Source: Eudromia elegans
Taxonomy: Eukaryota > Chordata > Aves > Tinamiformes > Tinamidae
Assembly (NCBI GenBank): GCA_003342815.1
Contig: PTEX01000012.1
Span: 131,737 to 195,736 of the forward strand
DNA length: 64,000 nucleotides
Direction of reading: 5' to 3'
In this document: piece after piece, positions 45,461 through 57,198 of the stretch
Numbering within the stretch: the stretch's first letter is position 1
How the letters are laid out: the number at the start of each line of letters is the position of its first letter
Notes under the pieces: model-generated
What the model was told of the DNA's origin: nothing
Database searches by the model: none
The model's input: only the letters and a program-made list of their open reading frames with translations
Program-made: the position numbers and the translations under genes

Positions 45461-46726
45461 ATGTATACATGGACACAGAAAAAAGGACCAAAACAGCTGC
45501 CATATTATGGTATGAACAAGGGAGTTGGAGGAGTAATGGCTGAGCCGTCTGATTCGCTTCAGATGTTAGAGCTTGACGCAGTGGTGTGGGGAGTGTCACA
45601 GTGGATGGATAGTCCAGTAAATATTATAACTGATTCCCTTTATGTAGCAGGATTATTGAAAAGAATTGAGGACACCAGAATTCAGGAAGTAAAAAATGAA
45701 AGGCTTTTTCAGCTGCTACTTCAATTAAAAATGGCACTCAAACAGAGGATAGCCCCTTATTCGGTTATCCATATCAGAAGCCATAAAAATTCGAAGGAGC
45801 TTGGAAAAGGTAATGAGATAGCAGATCATTTGGTCTCTACTACCATCACTACTCCTTTAGACCCACTTATAGCAGCACGAGAATCACATGCGATTTACCA
45901 TCAAAACGCAAAAGGATTATGGAGGGCCTTCAATATACCGATAAGGGATGCTAAATGTATCGTTCGGGCATGCCCTAGTTGTTCCAATCAGGGACCGGGT
46001 ATACACCTTATTTGTGGGGATAGGGCTTGGAGAGGAATCCCTAAGAGATCATTCGGTGGTCCATGTTATTTAGGGACATTAGCCATGGTAACACCTCATT
46101 CAAGGCTGACTAATTTGACTCATACTGTAAGAGCAAAAAGAAGTTTGGGGTTATCTCCAAACTGTTACGATAAGGTAACGCTCTTGTCTATTAGCTCTCG
46201 AATTGCTCTTTCGATTTTCATATCAGGGGCAGCTGCAGGTGCTGCTTTAAAAGAAGTAGCTAGATTGGCCTACTGGGCAGATAAACAGGCCAATGTTACC
46301 GATGCAGTCCTTAAGGAGTTATTTGAAGATGAGGAAATTCTGAAGACCGCCATCTTGCAGAACAGAGCTGCAGTTGACTTTCTATTGCTGGCACACAGTC
46401 GAGGATGCAAGGACTTTGCTGGACTATGCTGCTTTAACTTGTCTGCACATGGACAATCCATTCAGAAAGAACTAGAATGGTTGCAAGATCACTTGCATAA
46501 AATCACAGCGGACCAAGATCCCTTACAAGGTTGGTTAAAATCTACGTTTGGTGGCATCTCAGGGTGGGATGCTACTTGGATAAGGGAAACTGTCCGATTT
46601 TTACTGATTATATTTGCAGTAATGTTTTATCTTTGTATTGCTTGTAAATGTATAAGGTTGCAGTTAAATAGATCTGTGGAAAATGCAATGATTGTTGCTG
46701 AGAGTGACAAACAAGAAAGTATCTAG
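45461..46726 (+). CDS. ERV fusion frame: RNase H end, integrase zinc finger and Env transmembrane subunit
   Basis: One uninterrupted frame of 421 codons. Residues about 37-130 are the RNase H body (LELDAVVW, ITDSLYVAG, GNEIADHL, carrying the remaining acidic residues). Next comes the integrase HHCC finger (SHAIYH ... CPSC, ending near 45992). The integrase core and nearly all of the surface Env subunit are missing. The frame then runs into the end of the surface subunit, a furin-type RAKR (46130-46141), a hydrophobic Ala/Gly-rich fusion-peptide-like stretch, a heptad region, CX6CC (46406-46432) and a membrane anchor (about 46598-46655), ending at TAG. The junction lies between about 45992 and 46050. 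It has no signal peptide, so the TM part is unlikely to reach the secretory pathway. I regard it as an accidental deletion product; expression is unknown. Confidence 0.8.
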   Translation: MYTWTQKKGPKQLPYYGMNKGVGGVMAEPSDSLQMLELDAVVWGVSQWMDSPVNIITDSLYVAGLLKRIEDTRIQEVKNERLFQLLLQLKMALKQRIAPYSVIHIRSHKNSKELGKGNEIADHLVSTTITTPLDPLIAARESHAIYHQNAKGLWRAFNIPIRDAKCIVRACPSCSNQGPGIHLICGDRAWRGIPKRSFGGPCYLGTLAMVTPHSRLTNLTHTVRAKRSLGLSPNCYDKVTLLSISSRIALSIFISGAAAGAALKEVARLAYWADKQANVTDAVLKELFEDEEILKTAILQNRAAVDFLLLAHSRGCKDFAGLCCFNLSAHGQSIQKELEWLQDHLHKITADQDPLQGWLKSTFGGISGWDATWIRETVRFLLIIFAVMFYLCIACKCIRLQLNRSVENAMIVAESDKQESI

Positions 46727-47102
46727 GAAGAGATGAGCCCACCTGCTTATCATGAAACACTGTTTTATTCCCTCCCAAGGGGAGTTGAACGGAAGTTACA
46801 AGGTTTCAAATTCTGTTACTAAGGTTCTATAAGAAGAGCTCTCCTGATGAGGCAGGACCCATCAGGATGACTGGAACTGTTAGTCTGAACCAGCTTCGAT
46901 GAGGAACATGGACAGACGCCTCTTCTACTGGACTGGAACTTTATTATAGAGAATCCTTGGATTAATACCTGGAGATTCCATCTTGACGGGAGCGACATCT
47001 GAAGACGGAGCATCGTTGGACCCCTTCTGACGTCAAGGGACCGAATTGAATGTTATCCTCTTACCAAGAGAGTGTGGCTATTTATCGGCTCCCATTCCGC
47101 GC
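46727..47102 (+). other. Non-coding stretch between env and the purine tract
   Basis: About 375 bp between the Env stop and the polypurine tract. No frame of note is seen. Confidence 0.6.
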
Positions 47103-47120
47103 AAGAGAAGAAGGGGGAAT
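47103..47120 (+). other. Polypurine tract
   Basis: The purine run AAGAGAAGAAGGGGGAA directly before the 3' LTR is the usual primer for plus-strand DNA synthesis. One T lies between it and the LTR start. Confidence 0.85.
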
Positions 47121-47765
47121 TGTTGCAGGACATTGCCTGCAACGGCCCCCTTGGACTTTGTGCACGGAAGGGGAACCTGGCCCAATGGTCAACTATTTAC
47201 CTGTATATATGTATATAGTTACGTTATTATGAGTTAAGGGGAGTGTAATGGGGGAGTAGAAGTTTCTAGAAGACCCTGGAAGGGGGAGCACAAAAGGGTC
47301 ACTTACCTTGAAGATCTCCTCCTCCAATCAGGGCATGGGAACTTCAGCGTGACCAAAGGGGGACCAATGAAGCAACAAGGGGAGGCCTACCCTCATCCAA
47401 TCATTTTTCCCCCTGCGAACCCCTCTTTGTATAAAACCCCATTATGTGCCCCAATAAAGGGTTTGGTGCATGTTTGGTTGAACTTACCTGGATTCTGTCT
47501 GTATTCCTTGTATGATTGGTGAGTGTGAGAGCTGGGAGTGAGTGAGTGCCGAACCCCTCTACCCTTTTGTGTTCCCCTCTGAACCCGATACCTTTCCTGC
47601 CTCTTTCTTGACCCTGTGGCCCCCCGCACTGTGTCTACCCTGTGAAGCACTGCTGCTCAGGAAGAGGCTTACGGGAGGCTGTCGCTGTCGGAGTGCTTAC
47701 CTGGCTACGCCGGAGGAAGGTAAGTGGGACAGCAAGGAGAGCCTTAGGGCTCGGGAACATCTGCA
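47121..47765 (+). repeat. 3' LTR
   Basis: The same length as the 5' LTR, with 14 differences by eye. CCAAT, TATAAAA (47430-47436) and AATAAA (47453-47458) are all kept. It ends CTGCA and is followed by the right copy of the target duplication. Confidence 0.95.
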
Positions 47766-47844
47766 CGTTTCTGTTTTTGGTGTGTTTGGGGTTTTTGGTT
47801 TTTTGTTGTTGTTGGGTTTTTTTTTTTTGTTTTTTTTTTTTTAA
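47766..47844 (+). repeat. T/G-rich low-complexity tract at the insertion site
   Basis: The target duplication copy CGTTTC is followed by about 70 bp of GT-rich and T-run sequence. On the minus strand it is A-rich. Confidence 0.8.
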
Positions 47845-49557
47845 AGAAATATAGTAATTATTTAGTATGGAAGGTTACATATCAGAGTGTCATTTCCATA
47901 GGTACATATCCAGTTCCCCAGTTACACTGAGAGAGATAGACCTAAGTAAGAGATAATATATGGGAAACAAGATCTCAGGATCCTACAACACGTTAGACCT
48001 CTTAAAAATTGTAATTATATTCCATGGCTATTTTTGTCTCCCTAAATTGGGGGTTCACAGCTTATTTCTTGCAGTTAGCATGCCGTCTTGACAGCAAGAG
48101 TCCTAAAGGCTCAAAGGCCAGACTGCAAATATAAATCAAATTTTTACTTATATATCAATTTATTTGTGCATTGGCCAAGTTCATAATGTTTTAATTATAA
48201 ATAAGTAGGCAGTGCTAGTACTCGTTCCTTTTACAAGCTGTCCACTCTTAAAAACTACGTACATTTTTTTTCCAAAACAAATTTCACACTAAAGTGCTTC
48301 TGCCCAAGCTCCATTTAATGTTCCCCAAATGTAAGAGCTTGTAGGTAACCTTATTCTGACCAATTGTTGTTGGAATTAATTTCAGCCAGATTCTAGTGAG
48401 TACTTCCAGCTTGTCTAAATACCATGTAGTTTCTCATCCCTTGAACTTTTACAGTCTGCTGGCAAGCCATTTCAGACATGGTGAATTGTTCAAATTAATC
48501 CCCTTTCATTTGGATAGGTCTACTCCTCAAGCTAATTTACCATGGAAGTGAAGCACAGGGCAAAACTGAGCAAAAATATGAGGCCAAGGAAGGAAGGAGG
48601 TGGCAGCAGCACCAATTGCTTCAGGTCTTATGGATCAGACCCTTAGTCTACCTCTCTTTTACTTAATTTCTCTGGTGTTGAGCTTCAATATCCCAAGCAC
48701 ATTAAAATTGCAGTATCTCCTTTCTTCTCCCTCTACTTTCCCTGCGCTCCTGTTATCTGCCTTTGAACTGTTGTCAATACACTGTATCACTGCAGCAACT
48801 CCAGGTGCTAATAAAACTACCTGCCTACACAGCACCTTATTCAGCAAGCCCAGGTTGTTTGTGACACACACATTTTGGTACAGTATACCGCCACATATTG
48901 TGTGTAATAGGCTCACCTTTCTTCATGTCTGTCTTAGGAGATCCTCCCATATATTGTGGCAACTCATTCTGATCAAATTCATCATTGTTAATTATGCTGT
49001 TTTCCGAACACTTTTGTAGGACTATATAGCCTTGTTGCACAATGTAGCACCTAGAAAAGAACTGATCAATTAGGAGATACTTCTGTTGAATCAGTAGTCA
49101 TATCAAGTGCTGAACAAGTGTCATGTATTCAAGTATGACAAAACATGCTACTTTCTTATTCTCAAGATGCTATAATGCCTTCAAATTTTATTAACAGTAC
49201 AAAAGCCTACCTTTTCTGAAGCTACTATGAATTCAAAGCAAAATGAAGTTGTAGGAAACAATCAGAACTCCCTTTTTGCCTGAAATAGCTTGAGCAAATC
49301 ATACAATAGCTTTTAGACTGCAGTATCACATTGTAAGCACATCAGTCTATAAATTGGGTTCATCTGCAAAACTTTAATTGGACCAGCCAGACTGACCAAG
49401 TCTGATGTGCCTCTTCTCTTACATAGCAGGAGATGTCTGTCTTTGTATTTAAGTTAATGTAGAACAACATGTAACCTCAGCATGTAACCTGGGGGAGAGG
49501 TAAGAGGAAAATTCTTGGGCACCAGTGGCACAAGTCTCAAAAGAACACTGAGGATCA
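47845..49557. other. Intergenic region between the provirus and RPL18A
   Basis: AT-rich sequence. The only element I can support is the candidate minus-strand exon at 48917-49050. A 139-codon plus-strand frame at 48600-49019 overlaps that exon on the opposite strand and has no domain. Confidence 0.6.
48917..49050 (-). pseudogene. Orphan exon resembling the end of a CRAL-TRIO (Sec14) domain
   Basis: A 134-nt minus-strand exon. The acceptor tract is TTCTTTTCTAG, with a CTAAT/TGATC branch-like sequence before it, and the donor is AAAG|GTGAGC. It is open in one phase (one base completing the first codon, one base left over) for 44 codons. The peptide ends FDQNELPQYMGGSPKTD; the LP-x3-GG(S/T) ending, preceded by an Ile/Val-Leu strand and a helix, is typical of CRAL-TRIO lipid-binding domains, with MOSPD2-type proteins coming to mind. 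Upstream exons would have to lie inside or beyond RPL18A on the same strand, and I find none with confidence. It may be a relic exon of a lost gene, an exon of an overlapping gene, or chance. Confidence 0.4.
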
Positions 49558-49574
49558 AAGGTTCAAATAAGACC

Positions 49575-49580
49575 TTTATT
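49575..49580 (-). terminator. RPL18A: RPL18A poly(A) signal
   Basis: AATAAA on the minus strand 32 nt after the stop codon gives the very short 3' UTR typical of ribosomal protein mRNAs. Cleavage is expected near 49558. Confidence 0.85.
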
Positions 49581-49611
49581 ACAGCACAGAGCTAACAGCA
49601 CGTTTTTGTAC

Positions 49612-52790
<3,179 letters not shown>

Positions 52791-52817
52791 GGTGCGGCCT
52801 CCTCGGCGGCGCCCAGC

Positions 52818-52827
52818 AGAGGAAAGG
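52818..52827 (-). promoter_or_regulatory. RPL18A: RPL18A 5' TOP start region
   Basis: CCTTTCCTCT on the minus strand, 28-37 nt upstream of the start codon, is a pyrimidine tract of the 5' TOP type. It puts the likely cap site near 52827 and predicts mTORC1/LARP1 translational control. Confidence 0.7.
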
Positions 52828-53725
52828 CCCGGCGCGCCGCGGCGACGCCTCACTCGCGCCTCCCGCCCGCCCCCTCTGCGCCCATTGGCTGCGACCGCGG
52901 TGCCATTGGGCCGGGCTCACGTCAGTCAGCGCCCTGCCGCTGCCGCCTGGCGTCACTTCCGGGGGAGGAGGGGGAGCGCAGCCCGCGTGGCTGGCATGGA
53001 CGGAGGGGAGTTTTGGGGCTCTGTCCTCCGTCTATTTTTTTTTCCTCTATTTTTCCCGATTGGAAAGTACTGTGACAGCGGTCCAACCTCTTGCGGCGAG
53101 ACACGGCATTCCGTAACGTTCGCTGCTGCGCCTCTTGCGTGCGTTTCCACACTCCAGTCGCGTTTTACAAGTGCGCAGCTCCCAGGTCACGCCAGAACAC
53201 CCACGGGCGTCACGCTGTCACCGCCGCTTGCAGGGAAGAGGCCGTTGTGCTAGGGAAGCCTGGGCGCCGGCCGCCCTCCCCGCGCGCGGTACTGAGCGAG
53301 TCGCTCCGGCCGCAAGGGCGACGCTGACGCGCCGGCACTCGGCCCGGCGGGCGGTGATGCCGCCGGCCGCCCGCTCGCACCCTCAGCTTCATCTGCTGAG
53401 GGCAGGCGCAGCACGGAGCACGAAGGGACCCACCGCTCCCGAGCGAGCTCAAGGATAGGGCAGGCGAGCCGTGATTTACAGAAACTACTAATTCCGCAGC
53501 GTTATTATACAGCCAAGCGCGCGACCGCCTCGCACCGTCAGGCTCGATCTCCACCTCTAGGAACGAGCGCGCGGGGCACGTTTTAGGGGAAGCACGCGGA
53601 GGCGCGGCAGCCCCGCACCCGCCGGACGCCATCGCGCTCCGGGCAGGAACCGAGCGGCGCCGCTGGGGGGGGGGGGGCCTCCCGGCGGGCCGTACTCAGC
53701 GGCGAGTGCGCAAGTGCGGCGCGGA

Positions 53726-53777
53726 GTACGGCGGGAGTTGTAGGCGCGCGGCGCGGGGCACGCCGGGAGTTGTAGTC
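53726..53777 (-). promoter_or_regulatory. XPOT: Two ZNF143/THAP11-type (SBS) motifs upstream of XPOT
   Basis: On the minus strand, GACTACAACTCCCGGCGTGC (53758-53777) matches the ACTACAAYTCCCAGCATGC motif bound by ZNF143 and THAP11/HCFC1 very closely. A second, weaker copy, CCTACAACTCCCGCCGTAC, lies at about 53726-53744 in the same orientation. They are some 225-275 bp upstream of the end of XPOT exon 1, as expected for a housekeeping promoter. Confidence 0.7.
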
Positions 53778-53849
53778 ACGCGGCGTGGCCGGCCCCGCGC
53801 GGCGGCCGCTCCGCACGCGCGAGGGCGGTGGCGCCTCCCCTCGAGCCGC

Positions 53850-54001
53850 CTCCTCCTGCCTCGCCGCCCCCTCCTCCTCCTCCTCTCGCCGCCAGCCGAG
53901 GCGGCGCGGCCTGCCCCGCTCCGCTCCCTATGCTCGTGGCGGCCTCGGAGCCGCGAGTGTCGGGCCGGCAGCGCCGCCGCTATGGCGGAGTGACCGGGAA
54001 G
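53850..54001 (+). other. XPOT: XPOT non-coding first exon (start approximate)
   Basis: The exon ends at the donor GGGAAG|GTAACG at 54001/54002. Its 5' limit is not visible and is set only by the CpG-rich promoter context. It contains a minimal upstream ORF, ATG-GCG-GAG-TGA, at 53982-53993. Confidence 0.55.
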
Positions 54002-57000
54002 GTAACGGCGGAGCTGGGCGCGGGAGGGGTGACGCGGCGGCGCGGGGTGGGGGCGCGGGGGCCGCTGGCGTCGCTGCGTGCCCCTCGTCCGCGGGTGAGG
54101 CCGCCCGGCCGGTGCCGGTTTCGGTGCTGGCCGAGCCGCGCTGCCCGATGCCTCAGCCGCTGTTGGGGGGCGGCGGGGGGCCGCGGTGCAGGGGCCCGCC
54201 GAGGGCCCCGCACTGCCCCGGGCCTGCCGCGTCACAGCCCTCCCGGGTCATGAAGGAGGGAGGGAGCTCTCGGGACCGCAGTGTTGGCCCGCTTGTCTGC
54301 AAGCTGCGGCTCGCAGCGCCCCGGTGTTGCTGCCCGCCTGGAGCCGCCCCCGAGTCCTCCGTGGCTCCCCGAGCGGGGCTTCGTCACGGCGCGGGCAGCG
54401 GCGGCTGCTGGCGAGTGGGAGTTGCCGCGCGGGTGTCCCTGCGGCCCTGGGTGCTGCGGGAGGCGCGTGGCTGCGTGCCTCGGCTGGCGCGGCCCGCGGA
54501 GCCCGGCGCGCTGCTCCCAGGACACCTGCTCGGCCCTCGGGAGAATTCCGAGCACTTCTGGCCCTGGGAATGTGGCCGGCGTGGAGACCTGATCTGTCGC
54601 TCCCCGAAGGAAGAACCTGTCCAGTGTAGTGGCCTAGTGCAGTTTGGAAGTTTGAGGAGTAACCAGCAGAAAGGCCTTCATTTTATACTTGCTTTGTATG
54701 CCTCACTGTAAATTCCTGAGAGGCTGTAAATATGTTCAGAATTTCTGGCAAGCAAAGCAAAAAGAATGCAAGAGATGAGTTTTCCCTGCATTTATTTTGT
54801 TAGGAGGAAAATTTAAAGGAACTGAGGTATGTGGATGGCTCCCTGTGTGCCATTACAATCTTGTGTATACCTAAGTGTTGCAGAGGAGATAGTCTTTAAT
54901 TTATAATTGTTCTAGGGATCCACATCTGCAGTCCAAATGCTGTGAACACTTTCCTTGTTAGGGCACGTCTGGACCCAAGTTACATACCCCTGGCCCCTTG
55001 GTGTTTTTACAGTAGTTGTCCTTCTTGCTTGAAATGTGTGACCACAGCTTTTTTTTTTTTTTTTTTTTTTTCTCCCTGTATGAAAGAAGTCTCAGCCATT
55101 TCAAGTATTTAGTACTTGAAAAGGAATAGACTGTCTTGGAGAGAGGACTATAAACTTATAAGACCTTGCTGTAAAGAGGTGAGACCACCTAGTTGTAGTA
55201 AGATCCCATTGCCACTGAACATAGTGCACCAGTTCAAAGAAATAAAACTATTCAGCATAAGTAAGGCCTAGTACTGCTTATGCAGCTACATATTAACTCT
55301 TAATGTTACAAAATGATACTTTTTAAAAATAGAGCTTTGATTTTAAAATTATTTGCTGTGATATTTGAACTTGTCTTCTGAGATGGTTATTCCATTATGT
55401 ATGGAGTTGACCAGCCAGCTGAAACTATTGGTGTGTGTGGTGGATGATCAAACTTTAAATGTGCTTGTGTAGCATATGCAAGGTATTTAGAGCTGGCTGA
55501 CGTTGTTGCTGGCTAAACACGTGAAGAGAAATGCATCCCTGAGTTAGGTTACTTTTAACAGCAAAGCTTATCACCAGTCTGTAGAAACCTAATATTTTGA
55601 GCAGAAATAATAATATAATAATGAATATAATCAGGATATCACACTTGTATATGTTTAGGAGTTTTATTTGTAGAACTGTGGGCCACACCCTATCTGGAAG
55701 AAGCTGTCAAAAAAAACCCATTTTCCCCTCAGCATTATTTTAATATTCTCTCTATAAAATAATAACATTATTTTAATATTCTCGCTGTTGGATGAAGGGT
55801 CCAGAGGAGGAAGACTCAGGAGAGCAACTTTAATCTCTAAAACTTTTGATCCTGAGCATGCTTGCTTGTGTTGCAAGGCAGTGTGTGAATCTCGTTTGCC
55901 ACTTTGCCATGAATGTGTTCCAGAATGGAGAATTTTCTGGTTTCTGTGCTGTCAAGACCTGCTTTCCTCTTTGTTCATGACCTCAGTTCTGCTTATGATA
56001 CATTTTGTTACGATTTACTTTGTAATGGGTCTTACAGAAATGCCTGTGTGTCATCATATTAAATGCTGGGCTTTCCTTAGCGTGCTTGCTGTCAGTTGTC
56101 ACTGTGCCCCTATCTTGTAGTGGGGAGGGAGAGTAGTGGAGCACGTGTGAGATGTGCAATGCTACGAAATTAGAAGTTCTACCTATAGGCATGTGAGCAA
56201 TTTCAAACCACAATTTCTTTGTATTTGTTCTCTTCTTCATGCCTATCAACTCCCTTTCCCCCTCTCACCTTCATCTCTAAGGAATAAGGACTTCAGGTCT
56301 AATTAACCAAGTTACCAAACCAGATTTTTTTTTTCTGAAGCTCTTGCTGTTTAACAACAGATGAATGTTTGACAGAACCTCTTTATCCATAGCATTTCAC
56401 ACAGAGCATTCCAGAACAGCCTGTAGAGCTTCATAACGTCTTTAGAACATTTGTCCAACCTGACTGTTACTTTTAAACAGAATTTTATTTTAAAAAATTA
56501 CTAGCAAATTAGCACCCATTATAAAGAGCAGGAAACCTGATTAACAACTCGCTGTGGAGGACGTTGTGGTTAATTTCTGTTGCACTTCTGTGTGTGCTTG
56601 CTGTAGAAGAAGACCTGATAATTTGGCTTTTCTAGAGGAAATACTTCGTAAATATATTTACAAAACATCTAACAATATTTAAGATGAATAGAGATGCTTA
56701 TTTTTGCACTTACTAGCCTTGTGAAATGGTAGACATCTGGATTCTTTTTACGTAGCTGATTGGTGCTTATGTCACATCTTGCCAAAACTTTCTATGTGTT
56801 CTTTAAATCTGAGCTCAAGTCTTTGAATTGAATAGCATTTTTTGTGCTAGTTCTCTGTTAATTACAAGAGTGGTTTTTCTTAAGAAAGCTCAAAAATATG
56901 AAGGTGTTAGATTTTCATATTTCTTTAAAGCAGTCCATTTTCTAGATGAATGCTAATATTGATGAAGGACTTGAAATTTCTGATATCCGTAGTAGAAGTG

Positions 57001-57132
57001 TGCACATTGTTATCTTTGTGGGATACTCACTGTAGACTTGACTTATATGCAGACTGCTTTGGTGGTTGCTGCTATGTTTTTAAGTTCTTTTGTGATGCTG
57101 AGCAAATAAAGTTGTTCTTTCTGTATTTACAG
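54002..57132 (+). other. XPOT: XPOT intron 1
   Basis: The GC-rich start changes to AT-rich sequence after about 54.6 kb. A T23 run lies at 55049-55071. No other gene is supported. Confidence 0.7.
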
Positions 57133-57198
57133 ATGATTGTAACTTCTCCTCTGGTAGAACTGGGCAAGGCCATTAAGAATAGGAAACAAAGAGTATAG
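57133..57198 (+). other. XPOT: XPOT upstream ORF
   Basis: After splicing, AAG|ATGA puts A at -3 of an ATG that is the first codon of exon 2. The frame has 21 sense codons and ends at TAG, 8 nt before the main start codon. Its place in the leader could lower or regulate XPOT translation by reinitiation. Confidence 0.5.

Larger units (their letters stand above)
40171..47765 (+). mobile_element. Endogenous retrovirus (class II, betaretrovirus-like), internally deleted provirus
   Basis: A 7.6-kb provirus with two 645-bp LTRs, tRNA-Lys-type primer site, leader, gag, dut/pro, pol, remnant env and a purine tract, bounded by a 6-bp duplication. The order, the dUTPase-like domain ahead of the protease and the Lys primer site point to a betaretrovirus-like (ERV-K class) element. 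The transmembrane part, with its CX6CC motif, looks more like the alpha/gamma/type-D kind. The coding region is broken by a gag frame change, in-frame stops at 42519, 42552 and 44555, a disrupted RT-RNase H stretch (45008-45460) and a large deletion from integrase into env. It cannot encode a complete set of proteins. By my count the LTRs differ at 14 of 645 positions (2.2 percent), 13 of them transitions, so the insertion is a few million years old. Confidence 0.95.

Noticed and set aside
47766..47844. T/G-rich tract after the 3' LTR as a second retroposon tail
   Set aside because: No element body adjoins it; it is plain host low-complexity DNA at the insertion site.
48600..49019. 139-codon plus-strand frame right of the provirus
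   Set aside because: Hydrophobic, no domain, and it overlaps on the opposite strand an exon-like segment that has proper splice sites.
53785..54711. Very long GC-rich open frame (308 codons) around XPOT exon 1
   Set aside because: CpG islands produce long frames in several phases; Ala/Gly/Arg/Pro composition, no domain, and the XPOT leader and intron explain the region.
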